A DNA stretch of 64,000 bases from Bradyrhizobium diazoefficiens. GTDB lineage: Bacteria > Pseudomonadota > Alphaproteobacteria > Rhizobiales > Xanthobacteraceae. Below the pieces are notes generated by a model. That model searched no databases. It was not told the origin of the DNA and worked only from the letters and a program-made list of their open reading frames with translations. The position numbers and the translations under genes are program-made. The stretch is from the NCBI RefSeq assembly GCF_016616425.1, contig NZ_CP067101.1, forward strand, positions 124,001 through 188,000. Reading direction: 5' to 3'. This document shows, piece by piece, positions 46,843 to 55,833 of the stretch. The stretch's first letter is position 1. Each line of letters begins with the position of its first letter.

Positions 46843-47588
46843 CAGCTGCGCGTCACCGTCGTCGAGGACGGCACCAGCACCGGCTTCGCGAGCGAGGGAA
46901 TCAGCCGCGCCCGTTCGCGCTTGGCGGGGATTGCACGGTAGACCTGCTTGGTAGCCTCGACGATGTGCACGCCGGCAAAGGGCAGCGACAGCGCCGCGCC
47001 GGCGCGCTCCCACATCTGCGCCGATTTCAGCACCCAGCCGCCGGCATAAGGCGGCATGAACAGCGCCTCGCCCCACGCGGTCGGCGTGAACCAGGTCTGG
47101 CGCAGGAGATCGGTGATCTGCGAGCGCGAATAGGGCCGGCCGTGACCGAACGGCGTGCTGTCGGTGCGCGTCCACACCCCGCGCCGGTTCGGGATCACCG
47201 CGATCACGCGCCCGGACGGCGACAGCACGCGCCACACCTCGCGCAGCAGCGCGGCCGGATCGTCCGACATCTCCAGCGCGTGGACCAGCAGGATGCGGTC
47301 GACCGCAGCGTCGGGAAGCGGCAGCGAGAACTCGTCGACCAGCGAGGCCAGCGCCGGCCGTCCCGTCGGCCATTTCAGAACGCCTTGGGCCGCCGGCATG
47401 AAGGCGATGCAGCGCTCGGCATCTTCGCGGAACAACCCCAGATAGGGCGTGGGATAGCCGAGGCCGAGCACGCGCTGGCCCCCCGCGTTCGGCCAGCGTT
47501 CCCGGATGCCGCGATTGATCATTTGTCGCGCCACGATTCCGAGGCGGCGCGAATAGAATTCGCGGAGGTCGACGACGTCGATGGTCAT
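46842..47588 (-). CDS. Class I SAM-dependent methyltransferase, substrate unknown
   Basis: The 248-residue protein has a methyltransferase fold: VLGLGYPTPYLGLF at the SAM site, then DAAVDRILLVHALEMSDDPAALLREVWRVLSPSGRVIAVIPN, which is the typical strand 4-5 region. The N-terminus (DVVDLREFYSRRLG) is conserved in alphaproteobacterial proteins found next to gloB. The substrate is unknown. It is divergent to gloB with a perfect 20-bp palindrome between. Confidence 0.8.
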   Translation of the reverse strand: MTIDVVDLREFYSRRLGIVARQMINRGIRERWPNAGGQRVLGLGYPTPYLGLFREDAERCIAFMPAAQGVLKWPTGRPALASLVDEFSLPLPDAAVDRILLVHALEMSDDPAALLREVWRVLSPSGRVIAVIPNRRGVWTRTDSTPFGHGRPYSRSQITDLLRQTWFTPTAWGEALFMPPYAGGWVLKSAQMWERAGAALSLPFAGVHIVEATKQVYRAIPAKRERARLIPSLAKPVLVPSSTTVTRS

Positions 47589-47604
47589 GACGGCAATGTA
47601 ACAT

Positions 47605-47624
47605 GCGCGAGGCCGGCCTCGCGC
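47605..47624. promoter_or_regulatory. Perfect 20-bp palindrome in the methyltransferase/gloB promoter gap
   Basis: GCGCGAGGCCGGCCTCGCGC is self-complementary with no spacer. It lies 17 bases upstream of the methyltransferase start and 72 upstream of gloB. It could be an operator or simply a GC-rich palindrome; it matches none of the repeat families in the window. Confidence 0.45.
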
Positions 47625-47696
47625 GCGGAATATTGCATTGCCTGCGCAGCGTTAACGCCATATTTGTCTGGCGGGGCTGAGCCCGATGGAGATGAC

Positions 47697-48464
47697 ATGG
47701 CCGCCGAAGTTCGTACTTTCACCTGTTTAAACGACAATTTCGGCTATCTGATCCACGATGTGGAAACCAAGGCGACGGCCTCGATCGACGCGCCTGAGGC
47801 CGGCCCCATTCTGAAGGCGCTGGAACGCGAGGGCTGGCAGCTCACCGACATCCTGATCACCCATCATCACGGCGATCATGTCGGCGGGGTCGCCGAACTC
47901 AAGCGGAAATACAATTGCCGCGTCGTCGCGCCGCACGACAAGACCACTGAGATCGCGAACGTCGATCTGCGCGTGGCCAATGCCGACGTGGTCAAGATCG
48001 GCAATCTGCTGGCCCGCGTCCTGGAGACGCCCGGCCACACGCTCGACCACATCTCCTACGTGTTCGACACCGAGAAGACGGTCTTCGCCGCCGACACGCT
48101 GTTTTCGATCGGCTGCGGCCGCGTGTTCGAGGGCACCTACCCGATGATGTGGGATTCGCTTCTGAAGCTGCGTGCTCTGCCCGACGACTTCAAGCTCTAT
48201 TGCGGCCACGAATACACGGCCTCCAACGTCAAGTTCGCGCTCACCGTCGATCCCGACAATGCGGCGCTCCAGGCGCGCGCGGCGGAGGTGGCGAAGCTCC
48301 GGGCGGAGAACAAGCCGACCATTCCCACACTGCTCGGCGACGAGAAGCGGGCCAACGTGTTCCTGCGCGCCGATGAACCGTCGGTCGCAGCCAGGCTTCA
48401 CATGAAGGGCGCGGATGCCGCCGCCGTGTTCGGCGAGCTGCGCGAGCGCAAGAACAAGTCCTGA
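47697..48464 (+). CDS. gloB: Hydroxyacylglutathione hydrolase (glyoxalase II)
   Basis: Glyoxalase II hydrolyses S-lactoylglutathione to lactate and glutathione in methylglyoxal detoxification. The 255-residue protein has the binuclear metal motif THHHGDH at residues 55-61, further ligands in ETPGHTLDH, AADTLF and YCGHEYT, and a C-terminal glutathione-binding region. The ATG at 47697 gives the canonical start; a much longer open frame upstream overlaps the opposite-strand methyltransferase and is not used. Confidence 0.95.
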   Translation: MAAEVRTFTCLNDNFGYLIHDVETKATASIDAPEAGPILKALEREGWQLTDILITHHHGDHVGGVAELKRKYNCRVVAPHDKTTEIANVDLRVANADVVKIGNLLARVLETPGHTLDHISYVFDTEKTVFAADTLFSIGCGRVFEGTYPMMWDSLLKLRALPDDFKLYCGHEYTASNVKFALTVDPDNAALQARAAEVAKLRAENKPTIPTLLGDEKRANVFLRADEPSVAARLHMKGADAAAVFGELRERKNKS

Positions 48465-48487
48465 GGAACGAGCCCTGACGGGGATCG

Positions 48488-48910
48488 ATGCCGACCGCAG
48501 CCGAGATTATCGCTCGCCTAGAACTGCGGCCGCATCCCGAGGGCGGCCATTATCGCGAGACGTTTCGCGATCAGGCCACTGACGCCAACGGGCGTTCGCG
48601 CTCGACCCTGATCTACTTCCTGCTCGCACGCGGCGAGCGTTCCCACTGGCATCGCGTCGATGCGGTCGAGACGTGGCATCATTACGCCGGCAGCCCCTTG
48701 ATACTGCGCATCGCCCATGACGGCTGCTCGCAGCACGAGATGCGGCTGGGCACCGACCTCGTCGGCGGCGAACGGCCGCAGGCGATCGTGCCGGCACAGG
48801 CTTGGCAGATGGCGGAGACCACGGGCGAGTGGACGCTGGTCGGCTGTACCGTGGCGCCCGCCTTCGAGTTCGCAGGCTTCGAGCTCGCTCCGAAGGGCTG
48901 GGAGCCGTAA
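48488..48910 (+). CDS. Cupin domain protein, DUF985 family
   Basis: The 140-residue protein has DUF985 signatures: LRPHPEGGHYRETFRD, then the cupin strand GERSHWHRVDAVETWHHYAGSPL with metal-binding-type histidines, and GCTVAPAFEFAGFELAP at the end. The biochemical role is unknown, although related proteins are annotated as possible sugar epimerases. It follows gloB by 23 bases, so co-transcription is likely. Confidence 0.88.
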   Translation: MPTAAEIIARLELRPHPEGGHYRETFRDQATDANGRSRSTLIYFLLARGERSHWHRVDAVETWHHYAGSPLILRIAHDGCSQHEMRLGTDLVGGERPQAIVPAQAWQMAETTGEWTLVGCTVAPAFEFAGFELAPKGWEP

Positions 48911-48916
48911 CTCCCT

Positions 48917-49786
48917 TCACTTCTTCCGCAAGACTATGTCCTTGGCCGCAATGAGGCCGCCGCCGGCGATCAGGATCGCGGCGATGGCGATGTTGACGCT
49001 AGCCTTGGCGAAGCCCGCGGCGATGAGGAAGCCGGTCGAGAGCAGCGGCGTCGCGTAGGAGGCGGCGCCGAGCACGCGGATGTCGCCGCGCTTCATGCCG
49101 ATGTCCCAGGCGTAGAACGCAGCGCCAACGGGGGCGATGCCGAGCGCGATCACTGCGAGCCATTGCAAGCCCGTCTCCGGCCACACCGTGGTTTCAAGCA
49201 GACCATGCATCAGCGCGGCGAGCACGGCGGTGGCGAGGCAGAAGCCCGCGACCGCATCGGTCGGCACCGCCTTGAGCCGGCGCGACAGCACCGAATAGGT
49301 CGCCCAGACGAAGGCCGCGATGAAGGCCGCGACCAGTCCGGGCACCTGCCCCGGCGCGAAGCCGGAGGTGTTGCCGGCGAACAGCAGCACGGTGCCGACG
49401 AGGCCGAGCACCGCGCCGACGATGTGATGCGGGGCGAGCCGCTCGCCCGGCAGGAACGAGGAGAACAGCACGATCAGAAGCGGCCACAGATAGTTCAGCA
49501 AGCCGGCTTCAGCCGGCGGCGCAAAGCGCAACGCGAGAAAATACAGCGCGTGATAGCCGAACAGGCCGCCGACGCCGACGGCCCAGACGACGAGCGGCTG
49601 GCGCCAGCTTTTGGTCGCTTCGCCGCGGCCGATCCAGGTGAGCAGGCCGACAAGGCCGCCGATCGCGAAGGTTATCGCGGCGAGCTGGAACGCCGGAATC
49701 CTTCCGGTCGCCACCGTCATCACTGACAGCAGCGACCACATCAGGATCGCGGTCAATCCGATCAGCGTGGCTGTGCGCGGGGACAT
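48917..49786 (-). CDS. DMT family exporter (YddG-like)
   Basis: The 289-residue protein has ten hydrophobic segments in two repeats with EamA features (for example GFLIAAGFAKASVNIAIAA near the end). The FGYHALYFLALRFAPPAEAGLLNYLWPLLIVLF-type region resembles YddG, an aromatic amino acid exporter, so export of amino acids is possible but unproven. It ends six bases from the stop of the convergent cupin gene. Confidence 0.82.
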   Translation of the reverse strand: MSPRTATLIGLTAILMWSLLSVMTVATGRIPAFQLAAITFAIGGLVGLLTWIGRGEATKSWRQPLVVWAVGVGGLFGYHALYFLALRFAPPAEAGLLNYLWPLLIVLFSSFLPGERLAPHHIVGAVLGLVGTVLLFAGNTSGFAPGQVPGLVAAFIAAFVWATYSVLSRRLKAVPTDAVAGFCLATAVLAALMHGLLETTVWPETGLQWLAVIALGIAPVGAAFYAWDIGMKRGDIRVLGAASYATPLLSTGFLIAAGFAKASVNIAIAAILIAGGGLIAAKDIVLRKK

Positions 49787-49812
49787 CGATCAAAACGGCT
49801 CTGAGGACGCTG

Positions 49813-49838
49813 ATGCCCGGCACGAGGCCGGGCATTTT
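49813..49838. terminator. Hairpin between phbB and the DMT exporter gene
   Basis: ATGCCCGG (49813-49820) and CCGGGCAT (49828-49835) form an 8-bp stem followed by TTTT on the plus strand. Both flanking genes run on the minus strand, where the U-run is absent, so it may be an rho-independent-like end of phbB or a half copy of the CCGGGC repeat family. Confidence 0.5.
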
Positions 49839-49903
49839 CGTCTTCACTATCGCCTTGTCGCGCCTGAAGCTACAGGCTTTTGACCCCAAGGCCTGACGCC
49901 ATA

Positions 49904-50629
49904 TCAGGTCTGATATTGGCCGCCGTTGATGGTCATGGTCGAGCCGGTGATAAAGCCGGCCTCGTCAGCCGCGAGGAACACGACCGCGCGCGCGATTTCC
50001 TCGGGCTCACCGAGCCGGCCGGCCGGAATCTGCGGGATCACGTTCTTCTCCAGAACGTCCTTCGGCACCGCCTGCACCATTTCGGTGTTGATATAGCCGG
50101 GACAGATCGCATTCACGGTGATGCCGCCCTTGGCATTCTCGAGCGCGAGCGCTTTGGTGAAGCCGATATCGCCGGCTTTCGCCGCGGAATAGTTGACCTG
50201 ACCGAACTGCCCTTTCTGGCCGTTGATCGACGAGATCGAGATGATGCGGCCGAACTTGCGCGAACGCATGCCCTCGATAACCTGGCGCGTCATGTTGAAC
50301 AGCGAGCCGAGATTGGTGTTGATGACGGCGTTCCACTGCTCGAGCGTCATCTTGTGGAAGGCGGTGTCGCGGGTGATGCCGGCGTTATTGACGAGCACAT
50401 CGACCGGCCCGAGATCGGCCTCGACCTTCTTCACGCCCTCGGCACAGGCATCGAAGCTGCTGACGTCCCATTTGTAGACGGCAATGCCGGTCTCGGCCTT
50501 GAACTTCTCCGCGGCCGCATCGTTGCCGGCATAGCTCGCCGCAACCTTGTACCCAGCCGCCTTCAGTGCCTTGCTGATCGCAGCACCGATGCCCCGCGTA
50601 CCACCCGTGACCAATGCAACACGTGCCAT
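49904..50629 (-). CDS. phbB: Acetoacetyl-CoA reductase
   Basis: PhbB reduces acetoacetyl-CoA to (R)-3-hydroxybutyryl-CoA with NADPH, the second step of polyhydroxybutyrate synthesis. The 241-residue short-chain dehydrogenase has the cofactor motif GGTRGIG at residues 9-15, NNAGITRD, the catalytic Ser in ISSINGQKGQFGQ, and Tyr-x-x-x-Lys in NYSAAKAG, all close to known PhbB. AAGGA precedes the ATG. It lies downstream of phbA with a terminator between, so it may have its own promoter. Confidence 0.96.
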   Translation of the reverse strand: MARVALVTGGTRGIGAAISKALKAAGYKVAASYAGNDAAAEKFKAETGIAVYKWDVSSFDACAEGVKKVEADLGPVDVLVNNAGITRDTAFHKMTLEQWNAVINTNLGSLFNMTRQVIEGMRSRKFGRIISISSINGQKGQFGQVNYSAAKAGDIGFTKALALENAKGGITVNAICPGYINTEMVQAVPKDVLEKNVIPQIPAGRLGEPEEIARAVVFLAADEAGFITGSTMTINGGQYQT

Positions 50630-50719
50630 GTCGGATTCCTTCCCTTGGACTCTTCGGAGTTTCTGACGCGATTGTTTTTAACGTCGGATTATGCGGCTGG
50701 TTTGACGGACATCAAGAGC

Positions 50720-50746
50720 AAAACGCCCGGCTTGAGCCGGGCGTTT
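50720..50746 (-). terminator. Rho-independent terminator of phbA
   Basis: AAACGCCCGGC (50721-50731), loop TTGA, and its complement (50736-50746) form a perfect 11-bp stem. On the minus strand it is followed by UUUU, giving an end to phbA transcription about 130 bases after its stop and 90 before phbB. Confidence 0.85.
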
Positions 50747-50810
50747 GTATTTAGTCGAGGCTTGCGCGGTTGCGAAGGATATTTGATTTGCAACCGCTGC
50801 CTTTTTAGTC

Positions 50811-50844
50811 GCGTGCAACGCACTCACCGACGCGTGCAGCGCAC
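50811..50844. promoter_or_regulatory. Two TGC-N3-GCA sites spaced 21 bp, candidate PhaR sites
   Basis: GCGTGCAACGCAC (50811-50823) and GCGTGCAGCGCAC (50832-50844) are near-identical palindromes with centres 21 bases apart, two helical turns. Their TGCRNYGCA core is the type I recall for the PhaR repressor in Bradyrhizobium (TGCRNYGCASMA). They lie between phbA and phbB, upstream of the phbA terminator. Binding is inferred. Confidence 0.5.
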
Positions 50845-50880
50845 GCGCAAACTGCACGTAAGCTGCGCGTCAGCTGATCA

Positions 50881-52059
50881 TCAGTCGCGCGCGATGCACA
50901 TCGCGATGCCCATGCCGCCCCCGATGCACAGCGTGGCGAGGCCCTTCTTCGAATCGCGCTTCTGCATTTCGTGCAGCAGCGTCACCAGCACGCGTGCGCC
51001 GGACGCACCGATCGGATGGCCGATCGCGATCGCGCCGCCATTGACGTTGACCTTGGAGGTGTCCCAGCCGAGGTCCTTGTTGACCGCACAGGCCTGCGCC
51101 GCGAAGGCCTCATTGGCCTCGATCAGGTCGAGATCGCCGACATTCCAGCCGGCCTTCTTCAGCGCGGCACGCGAGGCCGGGATCGGGCCCGAGCCCATGA
51201 TCTTCGGATCGACGCCGGCCTGCGCCCAGGACACGATGCGTGCGATCGGCTTCTTGCCTTCCTTGGCGGCTTGCTTCGCCGTCATCAGCACCACGGCCGC
51301 AGCGCCATCGTTGATCCCCGAAGCCGAGCCCGCGGTGACCGTGCCATCCTTCTCGAAGGCGGGACGGAGTTTGGCCATCGCATCGAGCGTGGCGCCATGA
51401 CGCGGATATTCGTCGGCGCTGACGACGACGTCGCCCTTGCGGGTCTTGATGGTGACGGGGACGATCTCGTCGTTGAACTTGCCGGCCTTCTGCGCCGCCT
51501 CGGCCTTCTGCTGCGAGGCGACGGCGAACTCGTCCTGCTGGGAGCGGGTGATCTGCCACTGCCGTGCGACGTTCTCGGCGGTGTTGCCCATGTGGTAGCC
51601 GTTGAAGGCATCCCACAGGCCGTCCTTGATCATGATGTCGACGAACTCGACGGGACCCATCTTGACACCGCCACGCAGATATTGGGCGTGCGGGGCCATG
51701 CTCATGGATTCCTGGCCGCCGGCGACCACGATCTCGGAATCGCCGTTGAGCAGCGCCTGATAGCCAAGCGCGACCGTGCGCAGGCCCGAGCCGCAAAGCT
51801 GGTTCACGCCCCAGGCCGGGCTCTCCACCGGAATACCGGCGGCGATCGAGGCCTGACGGGCCGGGTTCTGGCCTTGGGCAGCGGTCAGGATCTGACCCAT
51901 GATGACTTCCGAGACCCGGCCGGGCTCGATGCCACCACGCTCCAGCGCGGCCTTGATGGCGATGGCGCCGAGATCATGGGCGGGAAGGGTTGCGAACGCT
52001 CCGTTGAAGCTTCCGACCGGGGTGCGGGCGGCGCTGACGATGACGACATCGTCTGACAT
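50881..52059 (-). CDS. phbA: Acetyl-CoA C-acetyltransferase (beta-ketothiolase)
   Basis: PhbA condenses two acetyl-CoA to acetoacetyl-CoA, the first step of polyhydroxybutyrate synthesis. The 392-residue thiolase has nucleophile Cys89 (NQLCGSGLR), the histidine of [16 protein letters not shown] and the second cysteine in [12 protein letters not shown]. The ATG at 52059 is preferred over one at 52065, which would sit directly against the AGGAG ribosome binding site. It is divergent to the phaR repressor gene. The synthase phbC is not in the window. Confidence 0.96.
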   Translation of the reverse strand: MSDDVVIVSAARTPVGSFNGAFATLPAHDLGAIAIKAALERGGIEPGRVSEVIMGQILTAAQGQNPARQASIAAGIPVESPAWGVNQLCGSGLRTVALGYQALLNGDSEIVVAGGQESMSMAPHAQYLRGGVKMGPVEFVDIMIKDGLWDAFNGYHMGNTAENVARQWQITRSQQDEFAVASQQKAEAAQKAGKFNDEIVPVTIKTRKGDVVVSADEYPRHGATLDAMAKLRPAFEKDGTVTAGSASGINDGAAAVVLMTAKQAAKEGKKPIARIVSWAQAGVDPKIMGSGPIPASRAALKKAGWNVGDLDLIEANEAFAAQACAVNKDLGWDTSKVNVNGGAIAIGHPIGASGARVLVTLLHEMQKRDSKKGLATLCIGGGMGIAMCIARD

Positions 52060-52373
52060 GGGCATCTCCTGAGGCTTGAGGTTCTTGAAAGGGCAGGCGG
52101 GGTTTGGGACAACGGCTCGCCAGTCTCGTGAGCCATCCTGTTAACGTCGTTGAGGCATGTCAATCGGCCGGCGACCGAATTCATGCCGCAGCGCATTCAA
52201 AATAGCGTTCTTGGCGCTTTCGCAAGCAGGATCTTGCTCTGCGATTAACCGTGCCGCACAAAACGGTAGCGTAAGCCCTTTGAAAATGCTTATTTTGTTG
52301 CGTTGCGTACTCTTCCCGCCCTGCGGCATTGCCCGCCGGGTTTCCGTTCTCCGCGTCTTGCAAGTGAGAGCCC

Positions 52374-52964
52374 ATGGCGAAATCAGACCAACCCACAACC
52401 ATCAAGAAATACGCGAACCGCCGGCTCTATAACACCGGAACCAGTACCTACGTGACGCTGGAAGACCTCGCCGCGATGGTCAAGGATGGCGAAGATTTCC
52501 TGGTCTATGATGCCAAGACCGGCGACGACATCACCCGCTCCGTGCTTGCCCAGATCATCTTCGAGCAGGAGAACAAGGCCGGCCAGAACCTGCTGCCGAC
52601 CACCTTCCTGCGCCAGCTCATTCGCTTCTACGGCGACAGCATGCAGATGGTGGTGCCGAAATATCTGGAGCAGTCGATCGCGACCCTGACCCAGGAGCAA
52701 GAGAAGTTCCGCAAGCAGATCGCCAACACCCTGTCCGGCACTCCTTTTGCTCCCTTGGAGGAACAAGTCCGCCGGAACATGGAGCTGTTCCAGCAGACCT
52801 TCTCGATGTTCAAGCCCTTCGCAGCGCCCCGCCCGGCGTCCGGCGCCGAGCCGGAGCTCGATGCGAATGCCGAGACGCCGAAGGACAGCAACATCGACGA
52901 TTTGCGTCAGCAGATGAAGGAAATGCAGGAACGCCTGGAGCGGATGTCGAAGAAGGAGGAGTAG
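52374..52964 (+). CDS. phaR: Polyhydroxyalkanoate synthesis repressor PhaR
   Basis: PhaR binds polyhydroxyalkanoate granules and DNA and represses phasin and carbon-storage genes. The 196-residue protein has the PHB_acc_N DNA-binding domain (TIKKYANRRLYNTGTSTYVTL start, residues about 8-70) followed by the PHB_acc domain with FYGDSMQMVVPKYLEQS, and ends in a helical Gln/Glu-rich segment. The 314-base gap to phbA holds its promoter; it contains TGCGTTGCG just upstream, a near match to the PhaR core, which would fit autoregulation. I see no other feature in the gap. Confidence 0.96.
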   Translation: MAKSDQPTTIKKYANRRLYNTGTSTYVTLEDLAAMVKDGEDFLVYDAKTGDDITRSVLAQIIFEQENKAGQNLLPTTFLRQLIRFYGDSMQMVVPKYLEQSIATLTQEQEKFRKQIANTLSGTPFAPLEEQVRRNMELFQQTFSMFKPFAAPRPASGAEPELDANAETPKDSNIDDLRQQMKEMQERLERMSKKEE

Positions 52965-53005
52965 ACCTTTCCCTCGCGCGGCCGCCGCGATCCGGAGAAC
53001 GCGCC

Positions 53006-53623
53006 ATGTCCGACCGAAGCACCCATTGGGACAATGTCTACGCCACCAAGGGCGAAACCGAGGTCAGCTGGTTTCAGGACAGCCCGGAGACTTCGCTCGC
53101 AATGATCCGCGCTGCCAGCCCGGATCATCGCGCAGCCATCATCGATATCGGCGGCGGCGCCTCGCGGCTGGTCGATGCTCTCTTGCAGGGCGGATATCGC
53201 GATATCGCCGTGCTGGACCTCTCCACCAAAGCGCTCGATACGGTGAAGAAGCGAATCGGTGCGGCCGCTTCGACGGTCGACTGGATCGTCGCCGACGCCA
53301 CGACGTGGCGGCCGGCGAAGCCCTACGATGTTTGGCACGATCGCGCGGCGTTTCACTTCCTGACCGATTCCCGCGACAGGGCCGCCTACGTCGAGCGCCT
53401 GCGGTCTGCGGTTGCGCCCGGCGGCCACGTCATCATTGCGACCTTTGCGCCCGATGGTCCGGAGAAATGCAGCGGCTTACCGGTGCAACGCCATGACAGC
53501 GCCAGCCTTGCAGCGGAGCTCGGGCCGGAATTCAAGCTGCTCGAGACGCGCAGCGAGGCGCATCATACGCCGTGGAATTCAACGCAGGCGTTTCAGTTCA
53601 GCCGGTTCCGGAGGCGGCGGTAA
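53006..53623 (+). CDS. Class I SAM-dependent methyltransferase
   Basis: The 205-residue protein starts THWDNVYATKGETEVSWFQ, typical of a small methyltransferase group also called trans-aconitate or tellurite-type in annotations, and has motif I IIDIGGGASRLVDALL, DVWHDRAAFHFL and GGHVIIATFAPDGPEKCSG. The substrate is unknown. CGGAGAA precedes the ATG. It follows phaR by 41 bases and may be co-transcribed with it. Confidence 0.87.
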   Translation: MSDRSTHWDNVYATKGETEVSWFQDSPETSLAMIRAASPDHRAAIIDIGGGASRLVDALLQGGYRDIAVLDLSTKALDTVKKRIGAAASTVDWIVADATTWRPAKPYDVWHDRAAFHFLTDSRDRAAYVERLRSAVAPGGHVIIATFAPDGPEKCSGLPVQRHDSASLAAELGPEFKLLETRSEAHHTPWNSTQAFQFSRFRRRR

Positions 53624-53628
53624 AGGTT

Positions 53629-53811
53629 GCTGTCATGCCCCGGCTTGCCGCCTTCGCTAAGGCTTCGGCGGCCGAGCACCCTTGTGGCCCCGGCGTAGCC
53701 TGGCCTTGGCAGAGCCGGGACCGGGGCATCCAGTACGCCGCAGCCCATCGGATCATTCATTGCTGCCTCTGGAATACTGGATCGTTCGCCTTCGCGGACG
53801 ATGACAGCGGA
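53629..53811. repeat. REP-like inverted repeat, CATCCAGTA/TACTGGATC family (copy 3)
   Basis: The left side has GCTGTCATGCCCCGGC and GGGGCATCCAGTA; the right side has AATACTGGATCGTTCGCC and CGGACGATGACAGC. It fills the gap between the convergent methyltransferase and aminotransferase genes. The spacer is longer than in the 11.5-kb copy and carries an extra GGCCCCGG/CCGGGACCGG segment. Confidence 0.75.
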
Positions 53812-53831
53812 GTCCCTGGCGCGTATGGCGC

Positions 53832-54719
53832 CTAAGCCGCCAGCTTCACGGCATGTGCGAAGTCCCAATAGAGTTTTCGCGCTTTTGCGTAGAGCGGACC
53901 CTGCTTCAGCTCGCGCTCGTCGATACGGATCACCGGGGCGACCTTGGCAAAATTGCCCGTCGAGAAGATCTCGTCGGCGGCCAGGAAGTCGGCATAGCGC
54001 AGCGTCTTCTCGACCACGGTGACGCCGTCGCCGCGCAGCAGGCTGATGACGCGCTGGCGCGTGATACCGTTGAGGAACGTGCCGTTGGGAACCGGCGTGT
54101 AGACCACGCCGTCCTTGGCCATGAACACGTTGGAATTACCAAATTCCGCGACGTTGCCGAGCATGTCGAGCATCAGCGCGTTCTGAAAGCCGCGCGAAGC
54201 GGCTTCCGCGAGCGCGCGCGAATTGTTCGGATAGAGGCAGGCTGCTTTCGCCTCGACCGGCGCGCATTCGGCGGTGGGCCGGCGGAACGGCGACAGCGTG
54301 ATGGCGTTGCCGACGGGCTTTGGCATCGGCGCCTCGTAGATGCACAGGCACCAATTGGTGGTCTCGGGATCGAACAGCACGCCGCCGCCCGAGCCGTTCT
54401 GCGCCCAATACATCGGACGGACGTACAGCTCGGCATTGGCCGCAAACCGTGTAATGCCTTCGGTTGCGAGCGTGAGCCAGGTGCCGGTATCGACCACAGG
54501 CTTGAGACCAAAATTGATCGCGGATTGATTGGCGCGCGCGACGTGACGGTCGAGATCGGGCGCGACGCCCTCGAACGCGCGGGCACCGTCGAACACGACC
54601 GAGCCGAGCCAGGCCGCATGCGTGCGCGGCCCCATGATCGGCACGTTGCCGTCGTGCCATTTGCCCTCGAAGAAGGTCCAGCTCGGCGAATATTCGATCG
54701 GCTTTTTGATCTCGGCCAT
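53832..54719 (-). CDS. ilvE: Branched-chain amino acid aminotransferase
   Basis: IlvE performs the last step of Leu, Ile and Val synthesis and the first of their breakdown, using PLP. The 295-residue class IV aminotransferase has the PLP lysine Lys158 (VEAKAACLYPNN), the conserved NSRALAEAASRGFQNALMLD and GNVAEFGNSNVFMAKDG, and TFLNGITRQRVI. It is somewhat short and lies in the subgroup that many Rhizobiales carry in several copies, so D-amino acid specificity cannot be excluded. GGGGAGG precedes the ATG. Confidence 0.88.
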   Translation of the reverse strand: MAEIKKPIEYSPSWTFFEGKWHDGNVPIMGPRTHAAWLGSVVFDGARAFEGVAPDLDRHVARANQSAINFGLKPVVDTGTWLTLATEGITRFAANAELYVRPMYWAQNGSGGGVLFDPETTNWCLCIYEAPMPKPVGNAITLSPFRRPTAECAPVEAKAACLYPNNSRALAEAASRGFQNALMLDMLGNVAEFGNSNVFMAKDGVVYTPVPNGTFLNGITRQRVISLLRGDGVTVVEKTLRYADFLAADEIFSTGNFAKVAPVIRIDERELKQGPLYAKARKLYWDFAHAVKLAA

Positions 54720-54857
54720 GATCGGCCTCCCCTTGGAATTATCCGGGCACTATTATCCCAATTTCTAAACGATTTGCTGCGGGGAAGCACCCACCCTCCC
54801 CTCGAGGCTAAGACAGAGCAACCCGGCTATATTGCCAGGCAGTTTACGGAGTGACCC

Positions 54858-55793
54858 ATGCCGCTCGATCCCCTCGCAAAGCGCTTGTTGACCATGATGG
54901 CTGCCGCTGCGCCGCAGACGAGAGGCCGGCCGAGTGTGGAGGCGCGGCGGCAATCGCTGGCAAAGCTGATGCAGTTTGCACGCGCCGATGTGCCTGACGT
55001 GACGACACGCGACGGTGTGCTGCCCGGCCGCGCCAGCGAACTGCCCTATCGCCTTTACACGCCGGCAGATGCCGATGAGCCCGCGCCGGGCTTCGTGTTC
55101 TTTCACGGCGGCGGCCTCGTCGCCGGCAGCATTGCCACGCATGATCGTATCGCGGCGGCGCTGGCGCATGCCACCGGCTGCCGCCTCGTCTCGGTCGACT
55201 ACCGACTTGCGCCGGAGCACAGATTCCCTGCCGCCGTCGACGACGCGATCGCCGCCACCGAATGGGTTGCGCGCGAGGCCGCATCGCTCGGCATCGACGC
55301 CGAGCGTCTGGTGATCGGCGGCGATTCCGCCGGTGCAACGCTCGCTGCGATCGTATGCCAGGAGGCGGCGCAGACCGCCGGCCTCGCCATCGCCGCACAA
55401 TGCCTGATCTGCCCGGTGCTGGATTTCGAGGAAACCTCGCCCTCACGCGAGGAATTCGCCGAAGGCCATCTGATCGATCGCGTCACGATCGAAGCCGATC
55501 TGTCCGACTATCTGCCCGAGGGCGCCGACACTGCCGACCCCCGCGTTTCTCCCTTGCGCGCAACGCGGCTCACGGACTTGCCGACCGCGATCATCCATAC
55601 CGCCGAGCTCGATCCGATGCGCGACGAGGGCAATGCCTATGCCCGCAAGCTGCTCGCCGCAGGCGTCGCCGTCGAGCATGTCTGCCACGCCGGCATGGTG
55701 CACAATTTCCACGCGATGGGCGCAATCCTGCCGCAGGCGCAGCTCGTGCTGTCGCAGATCGGCGAGCAGGTGCGGCGCGCGGTGGAGCGGTGA
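54858..55793 (+). CDS. Alpha/beta hydrolase, hormone-sensitive lipase type esterase
   Basis: The 311-residue protein has the oxyanion motif HGGG (residues 83-86), the nucleophile elbow GDSAG with Ser157, the acid near ELDPMRDEG, and the catalytic His in GMVHNFHAMG. These define family IV (HSL) esterases, which act on short acyl esters in the cytoplasm. The natural substrate is unknown. GGAG precedes the ATG. Confidence 0.92.
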   Translation: MPLDPLAKRLLTMMAAAAPQTRGRPSVEARRQSLAKLMQFARADVPDVTTRDGVLPGRASELPYRLYTPADADEPAPGFVFFHGGGLVAGSIATHDRIAAALAHATGCRLVSVDYRLAPEHRFPAAVDDAIAATEWVAREAASLGIDAERLVIGGDSAGATLAAIVCQEAAQTAGLAIAAQCLICPVLDFEETSPSREEFAEGHLIDRVTIEADLSDYLPEGADTADPRVSPLRATRLTDLPTAIIHTAELDPMRDEGNAYARKLLAAGVAVEHVCHAGMVHNFHAMGAILPQAQLVLSQIGEQVRRAVER

Positions 55794-55796
55794 GCG

Positions 55797-55827
55797 CTTT
55801 TCCTTCGCCTTGCGGGAGAGGGAAAAG
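55797..55827. terminator. Hairpin between convergent esterase and small exported protein genes
   Basis: CTTTTCC (55797-55803) and GGAAAAG (55821-55827) form a 7-bp stem between two convergent genes. The loop contains TTGCGGGAGAG, a half of the CTCTCCCGC repeat. Confidence 0.5.
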
Positions 55828-55833
55828 AAGGAA

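Noticed and set aside
45862..47661. A 599-codon minus-strand frame spanning the DUF4167 gene and the methyltransferase.
   Set aside because: It overlaps two genes in other frames and crosses a terminator; only the in-frame-shifted methyltransferase is supported.
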